Assembly (NCBI GenBank): GCA_934204655.1
Contig: CAKPZJ010000004.1
Span: forward strand, 1-64,000
Length of the DNA: 64,000 nt
Reading direction: 5' to 3'
DNA from: an uncultured Prevotella sp.
GTDB taxonomy: Bacteria; Bacteroidota; Bacteroidia; Bacteroidales; Bacteroidaceae
Position 1 is the first letter of the stretch, and every line of letters begins with the position of its first letter. Below are positions 25,772-34,889 of this stretch, piece after piece. Below the pieces are notes generated by a model, which was not told the DNA's origin, searched no databases, and saw only the letters and a program-made list of their open reading frames with translations. Position numbers and translations under genes: made by a program.

Positions 25772-26536
25772 ATGATAGAAGTAAAGAACCTTACCAAGTC
25801 GTTTGAAGATAAAACCGTACTGCGGGGCATCAGCGCCCGGTTTGAAACGGGCAAGACCAACCTCATCATCGGCCAGAGTGGTTCGGGCAAGACGGTGCTG
25901 ATGAAGAACCTCGTGGGCCTGCTCACGCCTACCAGTGGCGAGGTGCTGTACGATGGGCGCGACTTTGTGCGTATGTCTAAGCGCGAGCGGGTAATGATGC
26001 GGCGCGAGATGGGCATGATTTTCCAGGGCGCAGCCCTCTTCGACTCGCTCTCTGTACGCGATAACGTCCAGTTTCCCCTTGACATGTTCTCCTCGCTCAA
26101 CTATGCCGACCGTGTGCGGCGCGCCGAGGAGTGCCTGGCCAGGGTTAATCTGTCAGAGGCGGCCGCTAAGTTTCCCGACGAGATTTCGGGCGGCATGCAG
26201 AAACGTGTGGCCATAGCCCGGGCTATTGTGCTCAATCCCAAGTACCTGTTCTGCGACGAGCCCAATTCGGGCCTGGACCCGCAGACCTCTCTTGTCATCG
26301 ACGAACTGCTCTCCGATATTACCCACGAGTACGGCATTACTACCATTATCAACACCCACGATATGAACTCGGTTATGGGCATCGGCGAGAATATCATCTT
26401 TATATATCAGGGTACTAAGGAGTGGCAGGGCAAGAGTGCCGACATCATGGGCAGTACCAATAAGAAACTTACCGACTTCATCTTTGCCAGCGACTTACTC
26501 AAGAAGATGAAGCGCAGCGAGATGCACCAGGGCTAA
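25772..26536 (+). CDS. mlaF: MlaF-type ABC transporter ATP-binding protein
   Basis: A 254-residue ABC ATPase with Walker A GQSGSGKTVL, signature ISGGMQKRVAIARA, Walker B YLFCDEPNSGLDPQTS and switch His NTHDMNSVMG. The MLA-type IFQGAALFDSLSVRDNVQFPL stretch is clear. It sits 1 bp after mlaE. No MCE-domain (MlaD) gene follows; a stem-loop at 26587-26621 ends the unit. Confidence 0.9.
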   Translation: MIEVKNLTKSFEDKTVLRGISARFETGKTNLIIGQSGSGKTVLMKNLVGLLTPTSGEVLYDGRDFVRMSKRERVMMRREMGMIFQGAALFDSLSVRDNVQFPLDMFSSLNYADRVRRAEECLARVNLSEAAAKFPDEISGGMQKRVAIARAIVLNPKYLFCDEPNSGLDPQTSLVIDELLSDITHEYGITTIINTHDMNSVMGIGENIIFIYQGTKEWQGKSADIMGSTNKKLTDFIFASDLLKKMKRSEMHQG

Positions 26537-26586
26537 ACACCTGTTCCACTCGCCACCTTATACCTTATTATATTATAGGGGCTCTC

Positions 26587-26621
26587 CCCACGCCTGGCAG
26601 ACACCGCTCCCCAGGCGTGGG
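26587..26621 (+). terminator. terminator hairpin after mlaF
   Basis: CCCACGCCTGG (26587-26597) pairs perfectly with CCAGGCGTGGG (26611-26621), 50 bp past the mlaF stop. Confidence 0.6.
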
Positions 26622-26951
26622 CAGGGCTGTTGTGTACCCCATTGCTGATACGCCAATGGTGGCGATGGCTGCCAGCTTGGCAGTATGGGCCTGTAGCGGT
26701 ATAAATGAAAACCTGGGCGCAAAAAATATTATGAAAAACCACCCTGGATGGCATTGTTTTTGATAGGTACCAACATAGTAGCGCACGGTTAGTCATGGGC
26801 ATCTCAGCGATGTGCCGTATTGGCAGTGCGTTTGTAGTGAGAGGCGCGCTCCTAATGCCCAGCCCGCTGTGACCCACGATGTTGGCCACAGCCTCGTAGG
26901 TGGGGACAAATACAGGGGTGTGTCTCGGAGGTCATTTTCAGATTAGTACGA
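26622..26951 (+). other. 330-bp non-coding leader region of rpoD
   Basis: No gene is supported. Small dyads occur (CTGCCA/TGGCAG near 26669, CCATTG/CAATGG near 26640). No clean TTG-N20-TAnnTTTG promoter is found before rpoD. Confidence 0.4.
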
Positions 26952-27827
26952 ATGAGACAGTTAAAGATTTCAGTAAGCAAGACCAACCGCGACACCGACC
27001 AGGCCCTCAATAAGTATCTTACCGATATTAACCGCATACCAATGGTTACTATCGACGAGGAGGCCGAACTCGCCCATAAGATAAAGCAGGGCGGTCGTGA
27101 GGGCACCAGGGCCAAAGACCGTCTGGTTGAGGCCAATCTGCGCTTTGTGGTGTCGGTAGCCAAGCAATATCAGCATCAGGGACTGGCCCTGATAGACCTT
27201 ATCAACGAGGGCAATATTGGCCTGGTCAAGGCGGCCGACCGTTTTGATGAGACGCGTGGCTTCAAGTTTATCTCTTACGCTGTATGGTGGATTAGGCAGA
27301 GCATCGTACAGGCTATAGCAGAGCAGAGCCGTATCGTGCGACTGCCTCTCAACCAGGTAAGCGACCTCAGCATCATCAACCGCACCATCAACACGTTCAT
27401 GCAGGAGCACAACCGCATGCCGTCAGATACCGAGATAGCCGATATGACGGATATTGACGAGGCCAAGATTAGGAAGATACGTAATGCGGACGGTCGCGGG
27501 GTGAGCGTGGATGCCCCTATCCAGGATGGCGAGGACGGTTCGCTGATAGATATGATGGCCGCGGGTGGCGACAGCCGTACCGACCGCGAGGTAGACCACG
27601 AGAGTATGGAGCAAGACCTGAAGGATGTGATGCGTCATGTGCTCAGTCCCAAAGAGATTAAGATTCTCAGTTACTGCTATGGCATCGGCTGCCACGAGAA
27701 GGGCTTAGAAGAGATAGGCGATGAGATGAACCTTACCCGCGAGCGTGTGCGCCAGATTCGTGAGAAGAGTATCGCCAAGTTGCGTGGCAGCGGCAATGCG
27801 CAGATACTGATGAAGTACTTAGGCTAA
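26952..27827 (+). CDS. rpoD: primary RNA polymerase sigma factor RpoD/SigA
   Basis: A 291-residue sigma-70 of the short Bacteroidetes type, lacking region 1.1 and the large non-conserved insert. Region 1.2 starts DQALNKYLTDINRIPMVT. Region 2 has DLINEGNIGLVKAADRFDETRGFKFISYAVWWIRQSI, with the -10-melting aromatic residues. Region 3 is present. Region 4.2 ends NLTRERVRQIREKSIAKLR. It recognises the TAnnTTTG promoters seen across this window. A stem-loop follows the gene. Confidence 0.95.
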   Translation: MRQLKISVSKTNRDTDQALNKYLTDINRIPMVTIDEEAELAHKIKQGGREGTRAKDRLVEANLRFVVSVAKQYQHQGLALIDLINEGNIGLVKAADRFDETRGFKFISYAVWWIRQSIVQAIAEQSRIVRLPLNQVSDLSIINRTINTFMQEHNRMPSDTEIADMTDIDEAKIRKIRNADGRGVSVDAPIQDGEDGSLIDMMAAGGDSRTDREVDHESMEQDLKDVMRHVLSPKEIKILSYCYGIGCHEKGLEEIGDEMNLTRERVRQIREKSIAKLRGSGNAQILMKYLG

Positions 27828-27845
27828 TCGTGTTCCTGCTTTTAG

Positions 27846-27890
27846 TAACGGCAAGGGCCCGTCACATGGCGTGGCGGGCCCTTGCCGTTA
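27846..27890. terminator. 16-bp perfect stem-loop between convergent genes
   Basis: TAACGGCAAGGGCCCG (27846-27861) pairs with 27875-27890, 19 bp after rpoD. It probably terminates rpoD and the convergent T9SS-linked transcript. Confidence 0.7.
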
Positions 27891-27935
27891 GGGTCGTGGT
27901 GTGGGCCGGGGTACTGCGCCCCGTACCCCTGGTGG

Positions 27936-28544
27936 TCAGAAGTAGTAGGCGGCGCCTATCTGCCACACGTTGCCCTTAGCCCTGAAAGCGCTGTAGGCAT
28001 CGCGGCCTGTCTCGCCAGCCTTGCCACAACCTATATTATAATTAAGGTGTAGCTGCAGATGGTTGAGCAGCGAGGCACCCACGCCTACATTTACGCTGGT
28101 GTAGGTGTTCTTCCACTTCCAGTCTATGCTCTGGATGTCGTCGGCCATATTGAAAGCAAACTGAGGGCCCGCGAAGACAAACACGCTGGCCAGGCTGCCT
28201 ACGCCCACGCCATAGCGCAGGTTGATGGGTATGGCCAGCTGCTTTACCTTGATGGTTGACTCATCGCGTACTATCTGCTCATAGCCACGGTCCACTAACA
28301 CGTCGGCCGAGAACTGGTTATACAGGGCCGAGGCATCTACGCTCAGTCCGGTAAGGGGCAGCGACAGTTTGACGGTAGGCCCTATGTAGAACCCCACGTT
28401 ATTGCTCGAGTTGACGATGTCGCCCTTGAGCGACAGGGCGGCCAGGTTCAGTCCGCCCTTTACTCCCCACTTTATCTGTGCCTGCAGGGACGATACGCCC
28501 ATCAGCAGTAGCAGGGCCAGAAGGGTTGCCATTCTTTTTCTCAT
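27936..28544 (-). CDS. outer membrane beta-barrel protein next to T9SS genes
   Basis: A 202-residue protein with a signal peptide (MRKRMATLLALLLLMGVSSLQAQ) and an Omp_b-brl-like barrel: KWGVKGGLNLAALSL, GFYIGPTVKLSLP, LAIPINLRYGVGVG and the C-terminal WQIGAAYYF. It lies 40 bp after gldN on the same strand, so it is probably the last gene of the T9SS operon. PorT-like barrels are known in T9SS, but this is shorter and not clearly PorT. Confidence 0.7.
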   Translation of the reverse strand: MRKRMATLLALLLLMGVSSLQAQIKWGVKGGLNLAALSLKGDIVNSSNNVGFYIGPTVKLSLPLTGLSVDASALYNQFSADVLVDRGYEQIVRDESTIKVKQLAIPINLRYGVGVGSLASVFVFAGPQFAFNMADDIQSIDWKWKNTYTSVNVGVGASLLNHLQLHLNYNIGCGKAGETGRDAYSAFRAKGNVWQIGAAYYF

Positions 28545-28584
28545 ATTCTTATTCTCTTTAGGGTTAGTCTTGTGCGGTTGCCGG

Positions 28585-29598
28585 TTAGTGGCGCTGTCGG
28601 CGTACTGTTACCCGCGCTGCTCTCGAGGTGGTCTTGGGGGCTGCCGGCGTGTGCGCTTTTTTCACCGATGCGGTCTTGGCTCTGCGGTTTTTCTTGGTGG
28701 CCTTCGTCGTCTTGTCTGCCACTGCCACGCTGTCTACCGAGTCCTTGCGTGCCTTATCTCCCCAGATGTTCTCCTCAAAGGCGGTTATCTCAGCCTCTAT
28801 CCGCTTCTGCTCCTTGGTCATTGCCGAGTCGGTGGGGCAGTACTGCGCCAGCGTCTTGCCCAGCATATTGTTGGTCTTGTATATCTTGCCGCGGTACATG
28901 TTCTTGGCAAAATAGTCGTCCATACTCATTACGGCGGCGTTGTTCAGGTTGCTGGTCATCACGGTCTGCTTTACCAGGAACGGAGCCAGGTCTGCGTACT
29001 TTACCCAGAATAGCGGGTAGGCTGTGGCGTTGTCGCCAAAGTCGTCCTCGCGTTTCATAATGGGGCAGAGGGCCAGCACCTGGGTGTGGAAAGTAGCGGT
29101 AGCCTGGTCGTAGTACACACTCTCTTTGATATAGTAAGCAGTAACCTCGCGCGAGGGGATATCGCTGTTGTCTATGTATATGCCACGGTTGGTCTTCTCG
29201 TAGAAAATGTGGTAGTTGTCTAAAAAGGCTTTGAGTTTAATCTGGGCATCGTCGGTAAACACCTCGTTGCCGTCCAGGCGATACTCGTAGGCCTTGATGT
29301 TGCCCGTCATAAGCAACTTGAAGATGTAGGTAAACAGGTTGACCTGGCTCCCCACTGCCTCGACGGGGTAATACAGACTGGCGTTGGCATCGTCGTGCAA
29401 GTCCAGTTCGCGGTATATGTCGCGGCGCCATACCACGTCGCTGCTCATCTGGGCCTTTACCGGAAACGATATTTGCGCCCGGGTGCTGATGGCTCCGTTT
29501 TGGGCGGCCGTCACGTTCTCCGTACGTCGCTTGGCGGGCTGTGCCAGGAGCGAGGCCGACAGGCCACAGACAAGGATTGTCAATAGTATCTTTCTCAT
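28585..29598 (-). CDS. gldN: type IX secretion system protein GldN/PorN
   Basis: About 337 residues from MRKILLTILVCGLSASLLAQ (ATG at 29598), with a signal peptide. The GldN landmarks are present: VVWRRDIYRELDLHDDANASLYYPVE, FKLLMTGNIKAYEYRLDG and VMSMDDYFAKNMYRGKIYKTNNMLG. GldN forms the periplasmic ring with GldK under the outer membrane. The C-terminal 60 residues are basic (KATKKNRRAKT, RRQRH) and low-complexity. It is 16 bp after gldM. Confidence 0.92.
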   Translation of the reverse strand: MRKILLTILVCGLSASLLAQPAKRRTENVTAAQNGAISTRAQISFPVKAQMSSDVVWRRDIYRELDLHDDANASLYYPVEAVGSQVNLFTYIFKLLMTGNIKAYEYRLDGNEVFTDDAQIKLKAFLDNYHIFYEKTNRGIYIDNSDIPSREVTAYYIKESVYYDQATATFHTQVLALCPIMKREDDFGDNATAYPLFWVKYADLAPFLVKQTVMTSNLNNAAVMSMDDYFAKNMYRGKIYKTNNMLGKTLAQYCPTDSAMTKEQKRIEAEITAFEENIWGDKARKDSVDSVAVADKTTKATKKNRRAKTASVKKAHTPAAPKTTSRAARVTVRRQRH

Positions 29599-29614
29599 TG
29601 TAGTCAACATTTTC

Positions 29615-31159
29615 TTATTTTACAATAACCTCCATGGGATAAGCTAAGGTGCGTGTCAGGCCGTCGGGGCCCACGGCGCGTACGCCACGGATGTAGAAAC
29701 GGCGGTTGCGCGACAGGCGGCGGAAGGTCTCGCGCTGGCGGTCCGAGAATGAGGCCCCGTTAGAGGCTATGGGCACGGCGTTGCCCATGTTGTCGAAGAA
29801 CACCGTCTCAAATCCCACTACGCGGAACGGTATGTCTAACAGTCCGTCGTCTATGGCGGCATGTACACTGCTTATGCCCATCAGCGACGCCTTGGCCAGT
29901 CCGCCTCCCTTGAAGCGGTCGGTACCTATGGTGAGGTACGCCATGGGGTCGGGCAGTTTGCGCACGTGGAAGGTGAACTTGCCCATCTGTCTGCTGCCGT
30001 CAGCCTTGCGTGCCGCTACGGTGATGGTCACGTCGTGGCCCACGGCCGAAGGTTTGGCGATGTAGCGCCCCATGCCGATAGACCGGAATGAGCCGCCCGT
30101 CATGGCTGCCGATACGTCGCTCAGCGGCACGCCGGGTATGCTGATGCTTATCGGGTTGTCATAGCCCGCATAGAGCACATTCATTAGGTCGGCCGATACC
30201 GTAGCGCTGGGTGCCACCACGGTGTACTTCTGCGTGAAGTCGCGCTTTATCACGTCGCCGTTTCCATTGCGCATGGTGATGTAGCCCCCGAATGAGTGCT
30301 CGCCCACACCGCTGGCTGCAAATCGGTAGGTGTCGCCCGCTATGCGTCGTCCGCCTACATATATCTCTGGTTTGAGGGTGGTGTCTACGGCGGCCATTAC
30401 AATGCGCGCGCTGAAGGCGTCGCCGCTGATTACCGTCTTCGACTCGGGTATCACGTAGGCTTCGAGCTTGTTTACGCGTATATCCTTGAGGTCTATGTTA
30501 GATACCAGTGTGTGCAGCACCTCGCCCTCGGCATAGCGTACGTCGCTTTGTAGTTTGGACAGCATAGTCACGGCGGCAGCCACAGGCATGTTCTCAAACA
30601 TATACTGCTGCCAGTTCTTGCCCATGGCATGCGCCCCCTTGGGCAGGGTGGTGGTCAGGTTGCTGCTGATGATGCGGCGCTGTCGCTCGTCGGTCACCAT
30701 GGTCAGGATGCGTTCGCGGTACGAGTTGATAGCCTTGTACAGCGCCCGGCCCTTGCCCGTTATCGGTGCCAGCATTACATGGCTGGCCGCCTCCAGGTTG
30801 TCCTTGTTCTTAATGTTGGCCAGGTCGGCCTTGTCGCCATCGGCCTCGGTCACTATCTGTACTTTGAGCTGCTGGGCCATGTTGTAGAGCGAGTCGCTCA
30901 TCCTCTTTACCTGCGTGGCCTTGGCAAACCACTGGCGAACCTTGTCCGGGTTGGCCTTCATCTGCTGCTCGAAGCTGCCATAGAGGGCCTCGTTCTCCTC
31001 GGCCGAGTTCGCGGTGGTGCGGTTCAGACTCTCCTCGACTATCGAGAAGCCGTTGAGCACCTCGGTAGATATGTTCAGCGCCAGCATCGCCATGAGGATG
31101 ACATACATCAGGTTAATCATCTTCTGGCGAGGGGTTATGGGTCTTTTCTTGATAGCCAT
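29615..31159 (-). CDS. gldM: type IX secretion system motor protein GldM/PorM
   Basis: 514 residues. The N-terminus MAIKKRPITPRQKMINLMYVILMAMLALNIS is the GldM cytoplasmic start plus single membrane helix. A long periplasmic part follows, ending in Ig-like domains (LPDPMAYLTIGTDRFKGGGL). With GldL it makes the proton-driven rotary motor that powers type IX secretion. Its start codon directly abuts the gldL stop, so translation is coupled. Confidence 0.95.
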   Translation of the reverse strand: MAIKKRPITPRQKMINLMYVILMAMLALNISTEVLNGFSIVEESLNRTTANSAEENEALYGSFEQQMKANPDKVRQWFAKATQVKRMSDSLYNMAQQLKVQIVTEADGDKADLANIKNKDNLEAASHVMLAPITGKGRALYKAINSYRERILTMVTDERQRRIISSNLTTTLPKGAHAMGKNWQQYMFENMPVAAAVTMLSKLQSDVRYAEGEVLHTLVSNIDLKDIRVNKLEAYVIPESKTVISGDAFSARIVMAAVDTTLKPEIYVGGRRIAGDTYRFAASGVGEHSFGGYITMRNGNGDVIKRDFTQKYTVVAPSATVSADLMNVLYAGYDNPISISIPGVPLSDVSAAMTGGSFRSIGMGRYIAKPSAVGHDVTITVAARKADGSRQMGKFTFHVRKLPDPMAYLTIGTDRFKGGGLAKASLMGISSVHAAIDDGLLDIPFRVVGFETVFFDNMGNAVPIASNGASFSDRQRETFRRLSRNRRFYIRGVRAVGPDGLTRTLAYPMEVIVK

Positions 31160-31894
31160 TTATTCTGCCTGGTTTGAAGTCTGCGACGTGGGGCGGCCCT
31201 GCATGTTCAGGGTCATGGCCTCTATCATGCGGCTGTAGATGGCGTTGAGCTGTTCTATCTGTCGGGCCATCTTGCGGCTTTGCTCGTTAATCTGGTCTAT
31301 GGTGCTTATCTGCTGGCTGGCACTCTTGAGCTGCATCTCATATACCCGGCTTATGCCCGTGAGGGTGCGGTTCAGGTTCTCCATCTCTATGCTGTCGGTG
31401 GCCAGACGCGCGCTCTGCTCATTGACCTTACCTAAGGTCTCCACCAGTTTCTTCAGCTCTTCCACGTAGTCGCTCTGTGCCTGGGCCATGTCCGGGTGGG
31501 TTGCTATGGGTGCATCGGTGCTAACCATGGTTGCCGGGGTGCCCGTGGCGACGGCTGCGGTGTAGACCGGTGTGGCAGCGGCTGGTGCCGCCATCTTCAC
31601 CTGGTTGGCGGTGTCGTCCTCGTCCTCTTCCACGTGGGTGGGCAGGTCGCGGCCTTCGGCCGTCTTGTCAAAGGGGCGGTCAAAGGCCGATATGAAGAAT
31701 ACGAATACCTCGGTACCCATACCTAAGAAGAGCCACCAGTTGGCTCCCGGCAGGTGGGTCAGCTTGCAGAGGGTTCCGAAAATCACGATTGACGCTCCCC
31801 AGCTGTATGCGTAGTTCAGAAAGGTCTGTCCGGGAACGCTGTCCATCCACTTCTGCAGACGGTAAACGATGTTGTACTTGCTATATTCTGCCAT
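31160..31894 (-). CDS. gldL: type IX secretion system motor protein GldL/PorL
   Basis: 244 residues. Two membrane helices near the N-terminus (FLNYAYSWGASIVIFGTLCKLTHLPGANWWLFLGMGTEVFVFFISAF) include the conserved Glu in helix 2 that handles protons. A long cytoplasmic helical tail follows. The Ala/Thr-rich linker at about 100-130 is lineage-specific. It is 8 bp after gldK and immediately before gldM. Confidence 0.95.
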   Translation of the reverse strand: MAEYSKYNIVYRLQKWMDSVPGQTFLNYAYSWGASIVIFGTLCKLTHLPGANWWLFLGMGTEVFVFFISAFDRPFDKTAEGRDLPTHVEEDEDDTANQVKMAAPAAATPVYTAAVATGTPATMVSTDAPIATHPDMAQAQSDYVEELKKLVETLGKVNEQSARLATDSIEMENLNRTLTGISRVYEMQLKSASQQISTIDQINEQSRKMARQIEQLNAIYSRMIEAMTLNMQGRPTSQTSNQAE

Positions 31895-31902
31895 AATATG
31901 TG

Positions 31903-33357
31903 TTATCGTTTGTTCTTTTTCTGTTTTGCACTCGACGAGTTAGCTAAGCTGCGTACGCAGCGGAACCCTATGTACGACCGTGGCTGGTTCTGGTACTCCC
32001 AGGTACGCCAGGCTGCCCGTATGAACGACTCGGGGTCTTTCCACGAGCCCCCTCGTACGCTTTTCTTCTTTAGTCGGTACGGGTCTTCCTTGGCTGCTTT
32101 GTATTCCAGTTGCGGGTTCAGGTCGTTCATGGCCTCTACGCCTGCTTCGGTATAGATGGTGCTTGTCCACTCGGCCACGTTGCCAGCCATGTCGTACAGC
32201 CCGTTGCTGTTGGCGGCATATATGCCCACCCGGCTGGTTATCAGATTGCCGTCCTTGGTATAGTTGCCACGGTCGGGTTTGAAGTTGGCGTAGAAGCATC
32301 CGTCACCGTTCTTCACGTCCTTGTTCTCCCAGGGAAACTCGTTGCCGGCCTTGCCGCGGGCGGCATACTCCCACTCAGCCTCGGTGGGCAGACGGTAGCG
32401 CTGTATGTAGCGGGCCTCGCCACCCAGCCCCTTGAGCAGGTAGTCGGTACGCCAGGCGCAGAAGGCGTTGGCCTGTTCCCAGGTAACGCCCACTACGGGG
32501 TAATCGTTGTAGGCGGGATTACTGAAGTAGTTACGGAGATACATTTCGTTGTCCGAGTTCTGGAAGTCGTTCACCCAGACGGTAGTATCAGGATACACGT
32601 TGACGATGTAGGTGTTGAGGAAGTCCCAAGGGCCACTGAGCTGACGGTTGATGGTCTCGCGCACGATGTTGCCGTTGTCGTCTATGTAGGCCGTGTCCTT
32701 CGAAATCATAACCACCTCGTTGGGGTCTACGGTCTGGTCCGTGTTCAGGTTACGCTCGGCGGGGTTCAGGCGGTTCCTGCGCAGCGCCGCGGTGGTGTAG
32801 TCGTATATCTCGTACTTGTAGTTGAGCTGGCGGTAGTCCAGTAGCTTCTCGCCCGTTACCGGGTTGGTCGTATAGAGGCTCTCTATGGCTCTCTGCTCAT
32901 CCTCGTTGGGCTTGCGGGGCAGCGGCTTGCGCCAGTTGATATGCGGCGTTACCGGCTCTCCGTACTTGTCCTCGGTAATCATGTATGTCTCGTCGCCCGC
33001 GTAGGCTGGGTCAGCCAGGCGTGTACGCAGTATAGAGTCCTTGACATACTCTACAAACTGCTTGTACTTCGAGTTGGTCACCTCGGTCTCGTCCATCCAG
33101 AAGCCGTCTACCGATATGTCCTTAACAGGGGTCTTTATGCCCCAGAGAGAGTCCTGGCGGTCCAGGCCCATGTGCAGCGAGCCGCGCTCTATCTTGGTCA
33201 TGCCGTAGGGAGTGGGCTCTGTAAAGGTGCGGCCTCCCACGCCGGTTACCTCGCCTCCCCGCCCGCCTGAAATGGCGGTCTTGCTGCCAAAGCAGCCAGT
33301 GAGTGCTGTTGCGAGGGCCATCAGGCAGAGGGCCATTGCTATCTTGTTTTTTCTCAT
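31903..33357 (-). CDS. gldK: type IX secretion system lipoprotein GldK/PorK
   Basis: A 484-residue outer-membrane lipoprotein with lipobox LTGC (Cys22). It contains a sulfatase-modifying-factor (FGE-like) fold split by an insertion: GMTKIERGSLHMGLDRQDSLW and DGFWMDETEVTNSKYKQFVE, then GVTWEQANAFCAWR, LPTEAEWEYAARG, GLYDMAGNVAEWTS, VRGGSWKD and YIGFRCVRSL. GldK forms the ring with GldN. It starts 2 bp after the PorP gene. Confidence 0.95.
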   Translation of the reverse strand: MRKNKIAMALCLMALATALTGCFGSKTAISGGRGGEVTGVGGRTFTEPTPYGMTKIERGSLHMGLDRQDSLWGIKTPVKDISVDGFWMDETEVTNSKYKQFVEYVKDSILRTRLADPAYAGDETYMITEDKYGEPVTPHINWRKPLPRKPNEDEQRAIESLYTTNPVTGEKLLDYRQLNYKYEIYDYTTAALRRNRLNPAERNLNTDQTVDPNEVVMISKDTAYIDDNGNIVRETINRQLSGPWDFLNTYIVNVYPDTTVWVNDFQNSDNEMYLRNYFSNPAYNDYPVVGVTWEQANAFCAWRTDYLLKGLGGEARYIQRYRLPTEAEWEYAARGKAGNEFPWENKDVKNGDGCFYANFKPDRGNYTKDGNLITSRVGIYAANSNGLYDMAGNVAEWTSTIYTEAGVEAMNDLNPQLEYKAAKEDPYRLKKKSVRGGSWKDPESFIRAAWRTWEYQNQPRSYIGFRCVRSLANSSSAKQKKNKR

Positions 33358-33359
33358 AA

Positions 33360-34298
33360 TTATAATATTCTCACGCTTTTGTGCTTGTTTCTACCTTTTT
33401 TAATCAGATTGACGTCGCGCTGATAGCCTACAAACAGGCCATGACTGCCGTTGCCCGGGTTGAGGGCTGCCGTGTAGAGCTCGTAGCTGTAGCCCAGTAT
33501 GACGCCGTGAAAGCTGCCACCGACCAGGAATGTTACCGAGTTGGTGGGGCTGTAGGTAAGTCCGCCGTAGAGCACGCGCTTCTCGTGGGTGTACACTACC
33601 CGGGTAGAGAGGTCGGCCCGGTAGGCCGATCCGTCAGTGCGGAGCAGCACGGAGGGCTTTATAGTAATAAACGGATTTCGTAGCCGAATATTGTATCCGC
33701 CTGTAAAATAATAGGTACGGTCTATCTTCAGCTCGTAGGTCTCACCCAGGTCTACCTGGGGTGCATTAATGTGCTGTACCGATACTCCGGCATACCACGG
33801 GCCGTGGGTGTAGTAGAGGCCCAGGCCTAAGTCCAGCCCCGAGCCGTCTACGTCGGTCGTGGGGATGGCGGGGTCGTTGCCTTCCTCGGTGTCTGCCTTG
33901 GAGCCGCTAAACTTCTCGCTCACCATTCCGGCCTGTACGCCTGCGCTCAGCATGCCCCCGAACAGGCGGGTCTTAAAGGCGTACTGCACGGCAAACCGCT
34001 GATGGTCAAAGAGGCCCAGCTTGTCGCTTATTACCTGTATGCCGGTTCCATGGTAGTGCTTCACGAAGTAGAGGGGCATGTCGCCGGCTATATACATGGT
34101 TCGCGGGTTGTGCTCGAACCCCGCGAAGTCCAGCGCATAGCTTCCCGTTACGTTCAGCTTGGCTGCCTTGCCCACCGCGCCTGGGTTGAAAGCCGGTTCC
34201 ATGGCAAAGTAGTGGCTGAGCGACATGTCGTACTGAGCCGTGGCCGTGGCGGCCGTCAGTATCAGCATGGCCGATATGGTAAAAATCCTCCTTAACAC
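33360..34298 (-). CDS. porP: PorP/SprF family type IX secretion membrane protein
   Basis: A 312-residue outer-membrane barrel with a signal peptide ending TATAQ. The family opening QYDMSLSHYFAMEPAFNPGAVG (consensus QxPxFSQYMxxPxxxNPAxAG) is followed by GTGIQVISDKLGLFDHQRFAVQYAFK and VSVQHINAPQVDLGE. It is the first gene of the PorP-GldK-GldL-GldM-GldN operon. The C-terminus is basic (KKGRNKHKSVRIL), unusual for a barrel end. Confidence 0.9.
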   Translation of the reverse strand: MLRRIFTISAMLILTAATATAQYDMSLSHYFAMEPAFNPGAVGKAAKLNVTGSYALDFAGFEHNPRTMYIAGDMPLYFVKHYHGTGIQVISDKLGLFDHQRFAVQYAFKTRLFGGMLSAGVQAGMVSEKFSGSKADTEEGNDPAIPTTDVDGSGLDLGLGLYYTHGPWYAGVSVQHINAPQVDLGETYELKIDRTYYFTGGYNIRLRNPFITIKPSVLLRTDGSAYRADLSTRVVYTHEKRVLYGGLTYSPTNSVTFLVGGSFHGVILGYSYELYTAALNPGNGSHGLFVGYQRDVNLIKKGRNKHKSVRIL

Positions 34299-34451
34299 AA
34301 TAGATTAACGCGCCGCAGCGCCATTTATTGCCCCCGCGCCCTTATTTTATAACCAGGACCAGTCGGGAACCATGGTTAGCCTCGCCCTGTAGGCTCCTAT
34401 ATATATAATAAGGTATAGGGGCGTAGCCGTGGTACCTATCAAGACCGAAAA

Positions 34452-34491
34452 AGCGATATAGAAATCCTGGGGAGAAGGTTTCCATATCGCT
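34452..34491 (-). terminator. stem-loop after DUF2795 gene
   Basis: AGCGATATAGAAA pairs with TTTCCATATCGCT (34479-34491) with one mismatch, 43 bp 3' of the minus-strand gene ending at 34534. Confidence 0.5.
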
Positions 34492-34533
34492 ATTATTCGA
34501 TGTTGTAAGTTATTTCAGCTGCGTTGCGTGCAG

Positions 34534-34755
34534 TTAGTACTCGTCATCATTCCAGAGAAAATCATCTTTAGAGGGGTAATCGGGCCAAATATCCTCAATA
34601 CTTTCGTATACTTCGCCTTCGTCCTCGATTTCCTGCAGATTTTCGAGTACCTCCAAGGGCGCACCAGAACGTGTGGCGTAGTCTATGAGCTCGTCTTTGG
34701 TGGCAGGCCATGGTGCGTCTTCCAGTTTCGAAGCCAATTCAAGTGTCCAATACAT
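34534..34755 (-). CDS. DUF2795 small protein
   Basis: A 73-residue acidic protein beginning MYWTLELASKLEDAPWPATKDELIDYA, the DUF2795 domain (a small helical domain of about 45 residues, with the PATKxELIxYA signature). An acidic tail ends DDFLWNDDEY. It is widespread in Bacteroidetes as a stand-alone gene with no known function. A TATTTTTG box lies at 34789-34796 on minus. Confidence 0.85.
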   Translation of the reverse strand: MYWTLELASKLEDAPWPATKDELIDYATRSGAPLEVLENLQEIEDEGEVYESIEDIWPDYPSKDDFLWNDDEY

Positions 34756-34788
34756 AGTTGTTTAGTTTTCTCGTTTTTATTACGGGTG

Positions 34789-34796
34789 CAAAAATA
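34789..34796 (-). promoter_or_regulatory. -7 box for DUF2795 gene
   Basis: TATTTTTG on the minus strand, 33 bp before the start codon. Confidence 0.4.
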
Positions 34797-34889
34797 GTAA
34801 ATAATCTCTTAATTGCAACTTTTTTGTCGTTTATTTTCTCGTTAAATGTTCTAATTGTGATAAAAAAGGTAAAAACAGTGGCTCCTGGC

